Positions 42,091-52,393 of a DNA stretch of 64,000 nt are shown piece after piece. Position 1 is the stretch's first letter. The number at the start of each line of letters is the position of its first letter. The translations under genes were made by a program, and so were the position numbers. The stretch is from Synechococcus sp. CBW1108 (GTDB lineage: Bacteria > Cyanobacteriota > Cyanobacteriia > PCC-6307 > Cyanobiaceae): the NCBI RefSeq assembly GCF_015840335.1, contig NZ_CP060395.1, positions 2,703,277 through 2,767,276 of the forward strand. Direction: 5' to 3'. Under the pieces are notes generated by a model. It was not told the origin of the DNA. It was given only the letters and a program-made list of their open reading frames with translations, and searched no databases.

Positions 42091-42669
42091 ATGACCCCCG
42101 ATACCCCGTCCAATCCCCCTGCTGATCTGCCCTCAGATGGGCTCGCAGATGTGCCAACGGTGCTCGTGCAGGACAGCCACGGGCGGCAACTGCTCTGCTT
42201 TTTGGAGCAGCTGATACCCCTGGACGGCCACGATTACGTCTTGCTCACCCCGGTGGATACCCCGGTCTGCCTGTTCCGCCTTGAGGACGACGAGGAGCCG
42301 GAACTGATCGACACCATCGATGCCACCGAGCCGATTCTCTCGGTTGCCGATGTGGTGCTCCAGGAGCACGATCTCACCCTGGTGCGCTCCGCCGTCACCC
42401 TGACGGTGAGTGGAGAGCTGGACGAACCTGAGCCCGATGAGCTCGACGACGATGACGACGAGGACGACGATGACGACTCGGAAACCTACGAGCTGCTGGT
42501 GAGCTTCCTTGCCGACGAACAGGAATACGGGCTCTACATCCCCCTCGACCCCTTCTTCGTGGTGGCCCGCATGGAGGGGGGTGGCGCCGTACTTGTGGAG
42601 GGAGAGGAATTCGAAAGGGTCCAACCCAGGATCGAGGCCGAACTCGATGAACGGGAGGCAGAGGGCTGA
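42091..42669 (+). CDS. DUF3727 family protein
   Basis: 192 residues from ATG 42091, 19 bases after ruvX. VLVQDSHGRQLLCFLEQLIPLDGHDYVLLTPVDTPVCLF and SFLADEQEYGLYIPLDPFFVVAR are the two beta-rich halves of this cyanobacterial and plastid family. Between them is an acidic tract (DELDDDDDEDDDDDSE). Function unknown. Its final bases overlap the next ATG. Confidence 0.85.
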   Translation: MTPDTPSNPPADLPSDGLADVPTVLVQDSHGRQLLCFLEQLIPLDGHDYVLLTPVDTPVCLFRLEDDEEPELIDTIDATEPILSVADVVLQEHDLTLVRSAVTLTVSGELDEPEPDELDDDDDEDDDDDSETYELLVSFLADEQEYGLYIPLDPFFVVARMEGGGAVLVEGEEFERVQPRIEAELDEREAEG

Positions 42670-43178
42670 TGCTGCGCCAGCTGCTGCGCCCCAACTGGCT
42701 GCTGGATTGCACCCTGGCCGAGCTGCCCCTACAGGAATTGCTGGACCAGCAGATCCGGGCCCTGGTGCTGGACGTTGACCGCACCCTGCTGCCCCGCCGC
42801 CAGGCGGTCTTGCCGGAGAGCGTGCTGCACTGGCTGCAACGGGCCCAGCAGCGCATGCCCATCCACCTGCTCAGCAACAACCCCTCCCGCAAGCGGGTGG
42901 GGGCGGTGGCTGAGCAGCTCAACCTGCCCTACACAATTTCGGCTGGTAAGCCCCGCCGCAGGGCCCTGCGGCGGGTTTTGGCCGAGCTGAAACTGCCCCA
43001 CCACGAAGTCGCCCTGATAGGTGATCGCCTCTTTACCGATGTGATCGCCGGCAACCGGTTGGGGCTGTTCACGGTGTTGGTCAAACCGATCGATCCCCTC
43101 GGCCAGCCCTGCCAGCGGGATCGGCTCCAGAAAATCGAGCTACTTCTCGCCCGCCGGCTGGGCACGATCCTGGGCTGA
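42669..43178 (+). CDS. YqeG-type HAD-IIIA phosphatase
   Basis: 169 residues. HAD motifs: VLDVDRTLLPRR (DxDxT nucleophile), HLLSNNPSRKRV (motif II), SAGKPRRRALRRVL (motif III Lys), VALIGDRLFTDVIAGNRLG (motif IV). Bacterial YqeG and plant/mitochondrial PGP-phosphatase (GEP4) share this family, so phosphatidylglycerophosphate dephosphorylation, complementing PgsA, is plausible. Overlaps genes on both sides by one base. Confidence 0.88.
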   Translation: MLRQLLRPNWLLDCTLAELPLQELLDQQIRALVLDVDRTLLPRRQAVLPESVLHWLQRAQQRMPIHLLSNNPSRKRVGAVAEQLNLPYTISAGKPRRRALRRVLAELKLPHHEVALIGDRLFTDVIAGNRLGLFTVLVKPIDPLGQPCQRDRLQKIELLLARRLGTILG

Positions 43179-44278
43179 TGGCAGCCAGGCATGACTCCGG
43201 CCAGCCCTCCCTGCGGCGGGTGATCAAGGTGGGCACGAGCCTGCTGAGGGGCAGCCCTGAGCGGCCCACCTCTGCGGTGATCGCAGATCTGGCGGCCAGC
43301 CTCTGCCGCAGGCAACGCAGCGGCGATGCCCTGACCCTGGTGACAAGCGGTGCCGTTGGACTGGGCTGCACGGCCATGGCCCTGCAGCAGCGGCCCAGCG
43401 AGGTGGTGGCCCTGCAAGCCGCAGCTGCGGTGGGCCAGGGCCGACTGATGGCCCTTTACCAGGACGCCTTTGCCTTGCGAGGGGTGGCCGTGGCCCAGGT
43501 GCTGCTCACCCGCGGCGATCTGGCCTCCCGCCGCCGCTATCAAAACGCCAGCCGCACCCTGGAGCAGCTGCTCGCCTGGGGGGTGGTGCCCGTGGTCAAC
43601 GAGAACGACACCCTGGCCACCGATGAGCTGCGCTTCGGCGACAACGACACCCTCTCAGCCCTGGTGGCGGTGGCGATCGGCGCCGACGAATTGGTGCTGC
43701 TCACCGACGTGGACCGGCTCTACTCGGGTGACCCCCGCACCGATAGGGATGCCCGACCGATCGAGGAGGTGTCAAACCTGGCCGAACTCAACAGCCTGCA
43801 GGGGGCAGCCGGCGGTGGTGGCCAGTGGGGCACGGGCGGGATGACCACCAAATTGGCCGCCGCCCGCATTGCCACCTCCAGCGGCATCCGGGTGCGCCTG
43901 GCCGATGGCCGCGACCCGGCCGTGCTCGATGCCCTGCTGGCTGGTGAAAGGGTGGGCACCATTTTTCAGCCGAGCCCAACCCCCCTGGCCAACCGCAAGG
44001 GCTGGCTTGCCCATGCCCTGCTCCCCAAGGGCACCCTGCATCTGGATGCGGGGGCCGAACGGGCCCTCACCCTTCAGGGCGCCTCCCTGCTGGCCGTAGG
44101 AGTGCGGGCAGTCGAAGGGCAGTTCGGCCGGCGGGAGGCGGTGCGGCTGGTGGCCAGTGATGGCCGGGAGCTCGGGCGGGGCCTGGCCAGCCTGGGCAGC
44201 GTCGAGCTGGCGGAGTTGATCGGCTGTGCCGGCGTGGAGGTGGTGCATCGCGATCAGCTGGTGCTCACCGGCTGCTAG
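43178..44278 (+). CDS. proB: Glutamate 5-kinase with PUA domain
   Basis: 366 residues. Amino-acid kinase domain: [79 protein letters not shown]. From about 275 a PUA domain follows ([24 protein letters not shown]). It catalyses the first step of proline synthesis. It overlaps the yqeG-like stop by one base. Confidence 0.95.
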   Translation: MAARHDSGQPSLRRVIKVGTSLLRGSPERPTSAVIADLAASLCRRQRSGDALTLVTSGAVGLGCTAMALQQRPSEVVALQAAAAVGQGRLMALYQDAFALRGVAVAQVLLTRGDLASRRRYQNASRTLEQLLAWGVVPVVNENDTLATDELRFGDNDTLSALVAVAIGADELVLLTDVDRLYSGDPRTDRDARPIEEVSNLAELNSLQGAAGGGGQWGTGGMTTKLAAARIATSSGIRVRLADGRDPAVLDALLAGERVGTIFQPSPTPLANRKGWLAHALLPKGTLHLDAGAERALTLQGASLLAVGVRAVEGQFGRREAVRLVASDGRELGRGLASLGSVELAELIGCAGVEVVHRDQLVLTGC

Positions 44279-44315
44279 GCGCGACCTACGATCCGGCCAG
44301 GCCATAGACCTGGGA

Positions 44316-45398
44316 ATGCGTTTCAGCGAACTGCTCGGCCGCCTGGGCGAGGTTACCGGTGCGAGTCCACGCCACCTGGCCAGTGACCCTGCCATCCACG
44401 GCGGCGCAGCCCTAGACCAAGCCGGGACCGGGCAGCTGGCTTTTCTCGAGCCCGGCAACGCCCTGGCGGCGGCCCTGGCCGATACCGGCGCGAGCGCAGT
44501 GTTGATACCGGCCCGCGGCGAGGGGGCGCAAGCGCTGCAGCAGCTGGCAAGCGAGCGGGGCCTGGCCTGGGTTGCCCTGGCCGATCCCCGCCTTGGCTTC
44601 GCCGAGGCGCTCGAAGTGCTCCACCCGCGCCGGCGCCCTGCCCCTGGCATCCACCCCAGCGCCGTGATCGACCCCGGCGCCGTTGTTGGCATGGGCTGCC
44701 ATGTGGGCCCCCTCGTGGTGATTGGTGCTGATGTGCAGATTGGAGCCAGCTGCACCATCCATGCCGGTGTGGTGATCTACGCCGACGTCCAGATCGGCCC
44801 GGACTGTGAACTCCACTCCGGCGCCGTGCTCCATCCCGGCAGCCGCCTGGCCGGGGCCTGCGTGGTCCACTCCAATGCGGTAATTGGCAGCGAGGGCTTT
44901 GGCTTTGTGCCCACCGCCGGCGGCTGGCGCAAGATGCCCCAGACCGGCCTTGTGGTGCTTGAGGAAGGGGTGGAAGTGGGCTGCGGCAGCACCATCGACC
45001 GCCCTGCGGTGGGCGAAACCCGCATCGGCGCGGGCAGCAAAATCGACAACCTGGTCCACATCGGCCACGGCGTCAGCCTGGGCAGCGGCTGTGCCCTGGC
45101 TGCCCAGGTGGGCATCGCCGGCGGCGCGAAGCTGGGCAAAGGGGTGATCCTGGCGGGCCAGGTGGGCCTGGCCAACAGGGCCGTGATGGGGGATGGCTCA
45201 ATTGCCTCCTCCAAGTCGGGCATCCACGGCGAGGTGGCTGCCGGGGAAGTGGTCAGCGGTTATCCGGCCATCCCCAATCGCCTCTGGCTGCGCTGTTCCG
45301 CCACCTTCAACAAGTTGCCGGAGCTGGCTAAAGCCCTGCGCCAGCTGGAGAAGCGCCGCGAACCCGAACCGCCTAATCCCCAACCTGCCAAGCCCTAG
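44316..45398 (+). CDS. lpxD: UDP-3-O-acylglucosamine N-acyltransferase
   Basis: 360 residues from ATG 44316; the longer frame to the left overlaps proB and is rejected. An N-terminal uridine-binding domain is followed by left-handed beta-helix hexapeptide repeats ([22 protein letters not shown] onward), [15 protein letters not shown], and [13 protein letters not shown] with the catalytic His. It adds the second acyl chain in lipid A synthesis, so this cyanobacterium makes an LPS anchor. The C-terminus is a charged helix with a Pro-rich tail. Confidence 0.94.
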   Translation: MRFSELLGRLGEVTGASPRHLASDPAIHGGAALDQAGTGQLAFLEPGNALAAALADTGASAVLIPARGEGAQALQQLASERGLAWVALADPRLGFAEALEVLHPRRRPAPGIHPSAVIDPGAVVGMGCHVGPLVVIGADVQIGASCTIHAGVVIYADVQIGPDCELHSGAVLHPGSRLAGACVVHSNAVIGSEGFGFVPTAGGWRKMPQTGLVVLEEGVEVGCGSTIDRPAVGETRIGAGSKIDNLVHIGHGVSLGSGCALAAQVGIAGGAKLGKGVILAGQVGLANRAVMGDGSIASSKSGIHGEVAAGEVVSGYPAIPNRLWLRCSATFNKLPELAKALRQLEKRREPEPPNPQPAKP

Positions 45399-45423
45399 CC
45401 TCGCGCCTGACAGCTCAGCCACC

Positions 45424-46506
45424 ATGACCTCCAGCCACCGGATCACCCTGCTGCCAGGCGACGGCATCGGCCCGGAGATCACAGCGGTGACGCGCCAACT
45501 GCTCAATGCAGTCAGTGCCCGCCATGGCTTTGAGCTGGTTTACGACGAGCAGCCGATGGGCGGCAGCGCCATCGATGCCACCGGGGTGCCCCTACCTGAG
45601 AGCACCCTGGCAGCCTGCCGGCAAAGCGAGGCGGTGCTGCTGGCCGCGATCGGTTCGCCCCAATACGACAACCTGCCCCGGGAGCTGCGACCGGAAACGG
45701 GACTGCTGGGCCTGCGCTCAGGACTGGGCCTGTTTGCAAACCTGAGACCGGTGAAGATCTTCCCGGCCCTGATCGATGCCTCCAGCCTCAAACCCGAGGT
45801 GATTGCCGGGGTGGATCTGCTGGTTGTGCGGGAGCTCACCGGCGGGGTCTATTTCGGCACACCGAGGGGTCGGGTGGAGGCTGACGGCCGGGTGCGGGCC
45901 TTCAACACCATGGCCTACTTCGACGACGAAATCGACCGTATCGCCAAGGTGGCCTTCGATCTGGCCGCAGCGCGGAGCGGCAGGCTCTGCAGCGTCGACA
46001 AAGCCAACGTGCTCGATGTCAGCCAGCTCTGGCGGGATCGGGTCAACGCCATGGCCGGCGGCTACCCCGCAGTGGAGCTAAGCCATATGTATGTCGACAA
46101 CGCGGCGATGCAACTGGTGCGCAACCCCCGTCAGTTCGACGTGCTGCTGACCAGCAACCTGTTCGGTGACATTCTCAGCGACGAGGCGGCCATGCTCACC
46201 GGCTCCATCGGCATGCTCCCCTCTGCCTCCCTGGGCAGCAGCGGCCCCGGCCTGTTTGAGCCGATCCACGGGTCAGCTCCCGACATCGCCGGCCAGGACA
46301 GGGCCAACCCCCTGGCGATGGTGCTCAGCGCCGCCATGCTGCTGCGGCTGGGCCTACGCCAGGAGGAGGCGGCCACCGCCCTGGAGAGCGCCGTGGATCG
46401 GGTGCTGGCGGCAGGCTTCCGCACCGGTGACCTGATGGCCGCAGGTTGCACCCAGCTGGGCTGCCGCGCCATGGGCGACCAGCTGCTGGCAGCCCTGGAA
46501 GCCTGA
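45424..46506 (+). CDS. leuB: 3-isopropylmalate dehydrogenase
   Basis: 360 residues from ATG 45424. [81 protein letters not shown] and [13 protein letters not shown] are the leucine-branch isocitrate/isopropylmalate dehydrogenase motifs. It is NAD-dependent and cytosolic. A longer frame from 45193 overlaps lpxD and is not used. Confidence 0.96.
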   Translation: MTSSHRITLLPGDGIGPEITAVTRQLLNAVSARHGFELVYDEQPMGGSAIDATGVPLPESTLAACRQSEAVLLAAIGSPQYDNLPRELRPETGLLGLRSGLGLFANLRPVKIFPALIDASSLKPEVIAGVDLLVVRELTGGVYFGTPRGRVEADGRVRAFNTMAYFDDEIDRIAKVAFDLAAARSGRLCSVDKANVLDVSQLWRDRVNAMAGGYPAVELSHMYVDNAAMQLVRNPRQFDVLLTSNLFGDILSDEAAMLTGSIGMLPSASLGSSGPGLFEPIHGSAPDIAGQDRANPLAMVLSAAMLLRLGLRQEEAATALESAVDRVLAAGFRTGDLMAAGCTQLGCRAMGDQLLAALEA

Positions 46507-46590
46507 ACCACGGCTGGTAACGGTCCGGCAGGGATTGGCCTTAGAGGTCCACCTACCTGCCAAAATTGCAGCCGTTTTCTCCCCTCGCGC

Positions 46591-47493
46591 ATGTCGAAGC
46601 GTCACCCGGTTGTTTCTGTCACCGGCTCTTCCGGCGCTGGGACCAGCACTGTCAAGCGAGCCTTCGAGTACATCTTCAAGCGCGAGGGCATCACCCCTGC
46701 CGTGGTGGAGGGCGACAGCTACCACCGCTACGAGCGGGCAGCGATGAAGGAAGCGATGGCTGCCGCCGTTGCCAATGGAGAGAACTTCTCCCACTTCGGC
46801 CCAGCGGCAAACCGCTTCGACAAACTCGAGGAGCTGTTCCGCACCTACGGGGAAACCGGCGGCGGCCAGAAGCGTTACTACCTTCACTCGGCGGAGGAAG
46901 CGGCAGACCACAACGGCCGCTTGGGCACAAACCTTGAACCTGGCCAGTTCACCCCCTGGGAACCTATTCCTGCCGGCACCGACCTGCTCTTCTATGAAGG
47001 ACTGCACGGGGGCGTGGTGGGCGAGGGCTACAACCTGCGCAATCTGGCGGATCTGCTGATCGGCGTGGTGCCGATCGTCAACCTGGAGTGGATTCAGAAG
47101 ATCGCCCGCGACAACCAGGAGCGGGGCTACTCGGCCGAGGCCACGGTGGATACGATCCTGCGCCGCATGCCCGATTACATCAATCACATCTGTCCCCAGT
47201 TCAGCCTCACCGACATCAACTTCCAGCGGGTGCCCACGGTGGATACCTCGAACCCCTTCTTCATCCAGACCATTCCCACCCCGGATGAAAGCTTCGTGAT
47301 CATCCACTTCCGCAAGGTGGCCCGCGACAAGTGGGGGATCGATTTCCCCTACCTGCTCGACATGATCCACGACTCGTTCATGTCAACCCCCACCTCGATT
47401 GTGGTGAATGGCGGCAAAATGGGTTTTGCAATGGAGCTGATTCTCACTCCGATCATCCATCGGATGATCGAAGAAAAGAAGAAGCTGGCCTGA
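46591..47493 (+). CDS. prk: Phosphoribulokinase, short proteobacterial-type form
   Basis: 300 residues: VSVTGSSGAGTSTVKRAFE (P-loop, with GAGTST), EGDSYHRYERAAMKEAM, NRFDKLEELF, LLFYEGLHGGV (Walker B-like), RDNQERGYSAEATVDTILRRMPDYI, and NGGKMGFAMELILTPIIHRM. The length and GDSYHR motif match the proteobacterial class, not the roughly 333-residue class usual for beta-cyanobacteria. It phosphorylates ribulose 5-phosphate for RuBisCO. The regulatory Cys pair of the long class is not evident. A second long-class copy may exist elsewhere. Confidence 0.88.
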   Translation: MSKRHPVVSVTGSSGAGTSTVKRAFEYIFKREGITPAVVEGDSYHRYERAAMKEAMAAAVANGENFSHFGPAANRFDKLEELFRTYGETGGGQKRYYLHSAEEAADHNGRLGTNLEPGQFTPWEPIPAGTDLLFYEGLHGGVVGEGYNLRNLADLLIGVVPIVNLEWIQKIARDNQERGYSAEATVDTILRRMPDYINHICPQFSLTDINFQRVPTVDTSNPFFIQTIPTPDESFVIIHFRKVARDKWGIDFPYLLDMIHDSFMSTPTSIVVNGGKMGFAMELILTPIIHRMIEEKKKLA

Positions 47494-47534
47494 TTGCAGC
47501 CGTACCCCTTACTCTGGGTTCGCAATACGACTTG

Positions 47535-47894
47535 GTGAGGCCGATTTCCGTCTCCCCGTCCACGCCGATTCCCCCCTCGTTTCTGATCTCAGGGGCCCCC
47601 ACCAAGGTGGCCCCTGTCTTGCGCCTTGATCAGATCAATAGTCAGATGGTCATTCAGGCCGCCCGCAGGGTTCTGTTTGAGGCCCTTGACCACTGCGCGC
47701 CGGCTGCAGATGTCTGTGGTGTGGTGCTCAAGGCCAACCCTGCCAATTTTCAAGGTCGGATTGTTCAAGCCATGCCGGTGCTCCTGCCAGACGAGCAGTT
47801 TGTACCGATCGACCTGATCCGGGCCCGGCGCAGCCGCAGTGGCCCATCCCGGCTGCGCTTTCCCCGCACCACCCCCTCCCCGACAACCGTCTGA
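47535..47894 (+). CDS. Small conserved protein of unknown function
   Basis: About 119 residues from GTG 47535. The Pro-rich start (SVSPSTPIPPS) is followed by a compact core: VLRLDQINSQMVIQAARRVLFEALDHCAPAADVCGVVLKANPANF and QAMPVLLPDEQFVPIDLIRA, then a basic Pro-rich tail. I do not recognise the family. The start is uncertain because the open frame extends back to 47331 inside prk. It overlaps nothing and ends 7 bases before pilD. Confidence 0.5.
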   Translation: MRPISVSPSTPIPPSFLISGAPTKVAPVLRLDQINSQMVIQAARRVLFEALDHCAPAADVCGVVLKANPANFQGRIVQAMPVLLPDEQFVPIDLIRARRSRSGPSRLRFPRTTPSPTTV

Positions 47895-47901
47895 GTTCCG
47901 C

Positions 47902-48756
47902 TTGAGCGTCCCAGCGCCACTGCTCGCCAGCTTCCCGAACCTGCCAATTGGGGTCGCGCTGATCGGAGCCTGTTTCGGCAGCTTCCTGAATCTGGTTGCC
48001 TGGCGACTGCCGCGTGAGGAATCGATCCTGCTGCCGCCCAGCCACTGCCCCCGGTGCGGCAGCCGTTTGCGCTGGTATGAGGATGTGCCCGTGCTGGGAT
48101 GGCTATGGCTGAGGGGCCGCTGCGGCCACTGCGGCGCCCCGATCGCGATTCGCTATCCGCTGGTAGAGCTGCTCAGCGCCGGGCTCTGGGTGGCCTGCCT
48201 GCAGGCAACCCCGGCAGCGATGGGCCCCCGGCCCCTGGCCTGGCTGGTGGTGCTGGCTGGCTGGCTGCTGCTCAGCTGGCTGCTGCCCTTGCTGCTGATC
48301 GACCTCGATTACCTCTGGCTGCCCGAGCCCCTCTGCCGGATAGGCCTGCTACTGGGCCTGGGGATGACGGCAATAATTGGTTTTCAGCAGGGCGAAGCCG
48401 TGGGCCGGGCCCTGCTGTTCCACCACCTCCTGGCTGCCGGGGTTGCCCTGGTGGGGTTTGAAGGCGTCAGCGCCCTGGCCGAGAGGCTCATCGGCAAGCC
48501 CGCCCTGGGGCTGGGCGACGCCAAGCTCGCTGCCCTGCTGGGAGCGTGGCTGGGGCTCACCGGCCTGGGCATAACTGTGGTGCTGGCAGTGTTCGGCGGT
48601 GCCGTGATTGGCAGCATCGGCCGCCTCAGCGGGCGGCTGGGCAGGCACCAGCCCTTTCCCTTCGGACCATTTCTGGCAGCTGGTGGGGCCGCCGTCTGGC
48701 TATGGGGCCATGACTTTTGGCTGCCACTCCTTGGGCTGGTGGGCCGGGCGCCTTAA
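47902..48756 (+). CDS. pilD: Type IV prepilin peptidase/N-methyltransferase
   Basis: 284 residues; the likely start is TTG 47902. GACFGSFLNLVAWRLPREES is the usual N-terminus, CPRCG and CGHCG form the zinc module, and the catalytic Asp pair is in LLIDLDYLWLPE and GLGDAKLAALLGAWLG. Eight or so hydrophobic helices. Cleaves and methylates prepilins for type IV pili, used in phototaxis and DNA uptake. Confidence 0.9.
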   Translation: MSVPAPLLASFPNLPIGVALIGACFGSFLNLVAWRLPREESILLPPSHCPRCGSRLRWYEDVPVLGWLWLRGRCGHCGAPIAIRYPLVELLSAGLWVACLQATPAAMGPRPLAWLVVLAGWLLLSWLLPLLLIDLDYLWLPEPLCRIGLLLGLGMTAIIGFQQGEAVGRALLFHHLLAAGVALVGFEGVSALAERLIGKPALGLGDAKLAALLGAWLGLTGLGITVVLAVFGGAVIGSIGRLSGRLGRHQPFPFGPFLAAGGAAVWLWGHDFWLPLLGLVGRAP

Positions 48757-48794
48757 ATGGATTCAGCCGCCGGGCCCTGTCGCCTTGAGATCGC

Positions 48795-49670
48795 ATGTCG
48801 CTTTTCGACTGGTTCGCGGATCGCCAGAAAAATGCCCCCACCGTGCGGGTCACCCAGGACGTGGAAGAGGGCGATGGGCTGTGGAGCAAGTGCCCCGAAT
48901 GCGGCCTAGTGGTCTACCGCAAAGATCTGGTGGCCAATGCCAGCGTCTGCAAGGGGTGCGGCCACCACAACAGGATTGACAGTGAGGAGCGCATCGCCCT
49001 GATCGCCGACCCCGGCAGCTTCGAACCGCTAGATAGCTGCCTGGCCCCCACCGATCCATTGGTCTTCAAGGATCGGCGCAGCTACACAGATCGGCTGCGG
49101 GACAGCCAGCAGAGCACCGGACTGCTGGATGCCGTCGTCACCGGCCTCTGCCGCACCAGCGGCTTGCCCCTGGCCCTGGGGGTGATGGACTTCAGCTTCA
49201 TGGGCGGCTCGATGGGCTCGGTGGTGGGCGAGAAGCTCACCCGCCTGATCGAAACCGCCACTGCCCGCCGCTACCCGGTGCTGATCGTGTGTGCCTCCGG
49301 CGGCGCCCGCATGCAGGAGGGCATGCTCAGCTTGATGCAGATGGCCAAGATCTCCGGTGCCCTGGAACGCCACCGCCAGGCCGAATTGCTCTACCTGCCC
49401 CTGCTGACCTACCCCACCACAGGGGGTGTGACGGCCAGCTTTGCCATGCTGGGCGATCTAATATTGGCCGAACCCAAGGCCCTGATCGGCTTTGCTGGCA
49501 GGCGGGTGATTGAGCAGACCCTGCGCGAAAAACTCCCCGAAGGCTTTCAAACCGCTGAATACCTGCGCGAGCATGGCTTTGTCGATGCCATCGTGGATCG
49601 CACCCGCCTCAAGCCCACCCTGGCAAGCCTGCTCAAGCTGCACGGCTGCCGCGAAACGGTGGCGGCGTGA
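48795..49670 (+). CDS. accD: Acetyl-CoA carboxylase carboxyltransferase subunit beta
   Basis: 291 residues: [16 protein letters not shown], a zinc finger (CPECG and CKGCG), [40 protein letters not shown] and [17 protein letters not shown] are hallmark motifs. It forms the alpha2beta2 carboxyltransferase with AccA that makes malonyl-CoA for fatty acids. The stop overlaps the next GTG. Confidence 0.96.
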   Translation: MSLFDWFADRQKNAPTVRVTQDVEEGDGLWSKCPECGLVVYRKDLVANASVCKGCGHHNRIDSEERIALIADPGSFEPLDSCLAPTDPLVFKDRRSYTDRLRDSQQSTGLLDAVVTGLCRTSGLPLALGVMDFSFMGGSMGSVVGEKLTRLIETATARRYPVLIVCASGGARMQEGMLSLMQMAKISGALERHRQAELLYLPLLTYPTTGGVTASFAMLGDLILAEPKALIGFAGRRVIEQTLREKLPEGFQTAEYLREHGFVDAIVDRTRLKPTLASLLKLHGCRETVAA

Positions 49671-50101
49671 GGCAGATCATGGGCAGAAATCTGGGCAAAT
49701 TCTTAAGCAGAAATCTGGGCAGGCTGGCTTCAATTCTGCTGCTGCTGCTGATAGTTATCAGCGGCGCCGGTTCGGCAGCCTTTGCCGGCCCGGTTGACTG
49801 GCACGAGGTGGCGAGCAGCGATGAGGGGCGCCAGTGGTGGGATGGGGGCAGCCTGCGCCGTAGCCGCGAGGGCAACGTGTCGGTGCTGACCCGGTTCCAA
49901 GCCCCCACCACGGAGGAGAAGCCCCGTCCTAGCAACGATCTCTATGTGATGGAACTCGATTGCGACCAGGCCCTATTCCGCGACACCTCGATCAACGGCC
50001 TGCCCCAGTTCGGGGCCCAGTGGCAGCCCACCGCCGGGGACAACCTGATCACCAGGGTGGTAACTGAGGTGTGCGCAGTTGCCGGTGAGACCCTGCCATG
50101 A
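49667..50101 (+). CDS. Exported cyanobacterial protein of unknown function with duplicated N-terminal motif
   Basis: 144 residues from GTG 49667 (GTGA overlap with accD; ATG at 49679 is an alternative). GRNLGKFL and SRNLGRLA are a small tandem duplication, visible in DNA as two copies of AGAAATCTGGGCA, before a signal peptide [21 protein letters not shown]. The mature part contains [20 protein letters not shown], a WxDxxS-like surface-antigen-style pattern, and two Cys residues that could form a disulfide. Its end overlaps the next ATG. Confidence 0.65.
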   Translation: MRQIMGRNLGKFLSRNLGRLASILLLLLIVISGAGSAAFAGPVDWHEVASSDEGRQWWDGGSLRRSREGNVSVLTRFQAPTTEEKPRPSNDLYVMELDCDQALFRDTSINGLPQFGAQWQPTAGDNLITRVVTEVCAVAGETLP

Positions 50102-51180
50102 CCAGCCCATTGCGGGTGGCCATCGCCGGCCTGGGGATCGGTGAAAAGGTCCACCTGCCCGCCCTGCGGGCCTGTGCCGGCACCACTCCGGTAGCGCTCT
50201 GGCATCCCCGGCCCGAACGGTTGGAGGCCGCCTGCCGCAGCGCCGAACTGCCCGGCTACGGCGACTTCGATGCCCTGCTGGCCGATCCGGCGGTAGAGGC
50301 CCTGGTGATCGCCACCCCGCCGGCGCCCCGCTTCGAGCTGGCCGAGAGGGCCCTTCATGCCGGCAAGCACCTGCTGCTGGAAAAGCCGGTGGCCCTCTGC
50401 GCCGAGCAGGTGGAAGAGCTGCAAAGGCTGGCTCTGCAGCGGGGGCTGACGGTGGCAGTTGATTTCGAATACCGGGCGGTGCCCCTCTTCCAGCAGCTTG
50501 CCGCCCTTGTTGCCAATGGCGACCTGGGGGAACTGCTGCTTGTCAAATTCGACTGGCTGATGTCTAGCCGCGCCGACCCCACCAGGCCCTGGAACTGGTA
50601 TTCCCAGGCCGCTGCAGGCGGCGGCGTGCTGGGGGCCCTGGGCACCCATGCCTTTGACATCCTCCATTGGCTGGTGGGACCAAGCCGCTCCCTGCGGGCC
50701 CTGCTGAGCACGGCCATTGGCGAAAGGCCCCTGGGAGATGGCAGTGGCCGCCTGGCCGGCGTCGACGCCGAGGACATCGCCCTGGTGCAGCTGGAACTGG
50801 AGACCGCCCAGGGTCAGGTAGTACCGGCCCAGTTGAACCTGGCCTCCGTGACCCGCCGGGGGCGGGGCTGCTGGCTCGAGCTCTACGGGCGGGATGGGAC
50901 CGCCGTACTCGGATCCGACAACCAGGCCGACTACGTCCATGGTTTTGGTCTGTGGCACTCCCGCGGAGGGGAGCCGCTCAGGCCCCTGGAAGCTGAAGCC
51001 CAATGGGGGTTTGGTCGCACCTGGGCCGACGGGAGGATCGCCCCGGTGCTGCGGCTGCACAGCTGGTGGAGTGAGGCGGTGCGCGAGGGACGCCCGATGG
51101 TGCCCGGCCTGGGCGAAGCGGTGAGTAGCCAGCGCTGTTGCGATTGGGCCCGCCATGGCCAGCCCGGGGGCATCCCCTAG
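50098..51180 (+). CDS. Gfo/Idh/MocA family oxidoreductase
   Basis: 360 residues: [20 protein letters not shown] (Rossmann), [31 protein letters not shown] (Lys of EKP), and [40 protein letters not shown] in the substrate domain. ATG overlaps the preceding stop by four bases. Substrate unknown. It is only distantly similar to the oxidoreductase at 395-1507. Confidence 0.85.
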   Translation: MTSPLRVAIAGLGIGEKVHLPALRACAGTTPVALWHPRPERLEAACRSAELPGYGDFDALLADPAVEALVIATPPAPRFELAERALHAGKHLLLEKPVALCAEQVEELQRLALQRGLTVAVDFEYRAVPLFQQLAALVANGDLGELLLVKFDWLMSSRADPTRPWNWYSQAAAGGGVLGALGTHAFDILHWLVGPSRSLRALLSTAIGERPLGDGSGRLAGVDAEDIALVQLELETAQGQVVPAQLNLASVTRRGRGCWLELYGRDGTAVLGSDNQADYVHGFGLWHSRGGEPLRPLEAEAQWGFGRTWADGRIAPVLRLHSWWSEAVREGRPMVPGLGEAVSSQRCCDWARHGQPGGIP

Positions 51181-51210
51181 ACTCCCAGCCAGTTCCCTAC
51201 TCCGATCCGA

Positions 51211-51214
51211 GAGG
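51211..51214 (+). promoter_or_regulatory. Shine-Dalgarno of the aldolase gene
   Basis: GAGG nine bases upstream of the ATG at 51224. It excludes the in-frame start at 51155 that would extend the protein into the preceding gene. Confidence 0.6.
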
Positions 51215-51223
51215 TTTTTTCCC

Positions 51224-52297
51224 ATGGCGCTCGTTCCGCTTCGGCTGCTGCTCGACCATGCCGCTGAGAACGGCTATGGCATTCCTGCCTTCAACGTCAA
51301 CAACCTCGAGCAGGTGCAATCGATCATGGAGGCGGCCAGTGAAACCGACTCTCCGGTGATCCTGCAGGCCTCCCGCGGAGCGCGCCAGTATGCCGGTGAA
51401 AATTTCCTGCGCCACCTGATCCTGGCTGCGGTTGAAACCTATCCGGACATCCCGGTGGTGATGCACCAGGACCACGGCAACAGTCCTGCCACCTGCTTCG
51501 GCGCCGCCGCCAACGGCTTCACCTCGGTGATGATGGACGGCTCGCTGATGGCTGATGCCAAGAGCCCTGCCAGCTACGAGTACAACGTGGCCGTCACCAA
51601 GGAAGTGGTTGACGTGGCCCACGCCATCGGCGTGAGTGTGGAGGGCGAACTGGGTTGCCTCGGTTCCCTGGAAACCGGCATGGGTGAGGCCGAGGACGGC
51701 CACGGCTTTGAGGGCAAGCTCGACCACAGCCAGCTGCTCACCGATCCGGCCGAGGCCGCCGACTTCGTCGCCAAAACCAAAGTCGACGCATTGGCGATCG
51801 CCATCGGCACCAGCCACGGCGCCTACAAGTTCACCCGCAAGCCCACCGGTGAAGTGCTGGCCATCAGCCGCATCGCCGAGATCCACAAAGCCATCCCCAA
51901 CACCCACCTGGTGATGCACGGCTCCTCCTCGGTACCCCAGGAGTGGCTGGACATGATCAATAAGTACGGCGGCGCCATCCCCGAGACCTACGGCGTGCCC
52001 GTGGAGGAAATCCAGGAGGGCATCCGCAACGGCGTGCGCAAGGTGAACATCGACACCGACAACCGGCTGGCCTTCACCGCAGCTGTTCGGGAAGCGGCCT
52101 TCAAGGATCCCACCAACTTTGATCCCCGCCACTTCAACAAGCCTGCCCGCCAGTACATGAAGCAGGTGTGCCTGGATCGCTACCAGCAGTTCTGGTGTGC
52201 CGGCAACGCCAGCAAGATCAAGCAGCGCGACATCAACTACTACGCCGGCCTCTACGCCAAGGGCGAACTGGACCCCAAAACTGCCGTGGCTGCTTGA
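51224..52297 (+). CDS. fbaA: Class II fructose-bisphosphate aldolase
   Basis: 357 residues from ATG 51224, preceded by GAGG at a 9-base spacing. VVMHQDHGN (zinc His and catalytic Asp), [35 protein letters not shown] (zinc His), [11 protein letters not shown] and [13 protein letters not shown] are class II motifs. It serves both glycolysis and the Calvin cycle (also sedoheptulose-bisphosphate formation). A hairpin terminator follows 23 bases after the stop. Confidence 0.96.
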   Translation: MALVPLRLLLDHAAENGYGIPAFNVNNLEQVQSIMEAASETDSPVILQASRGARQYAGENFLRHLILAAVETYPDIPVVMHQDHGNSPATCFGAAANGFTSVMMDGSLMADAKSPASYEYNVAVTKEVVDVAHAIGVSVEGELGCLGSLETGMGEAEDGHGFEGKLDHSQLLTDPAEAADFVAKTKVDALAIAIGTSHGAYKFTRKPTGEVLAISRIAEIHKAIPNTHLVMHGSSSVPQEWLDMINKYGGAIPETYGVPVEEIQEGIRNGVRKVNIDTDNRLAFTAAVREAAFKDPTNFDPRHFNKPARQYMKQVCLDRYQQFWCAGNASKIKQRDINYYAGLYAKGELDPKTAVAA

Positions 52298-52320
52298 GTC
52301 GACAAGCCAGGATCAATCAT

Positions 52321-52343
52321 GGGGGGCTGGAGCCCCCCTTTTT
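52321..52343 (+). terminator. Rho-independent terminator after the aldolase gene
   Basis: A near-perfect stem GGGGGGCT / AGCCCCCC with a GG loop at 52321-52338 is followed by five T residues. It is the clearest intrinsic terminator in the window and ends the plus-strand run. Confidence 0.9.
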
Positions 52344-52393
52344 ATGATGGCGGTGGTACTGCACGACAGGTTCCTTTAAGGGTGATCCCTGCG

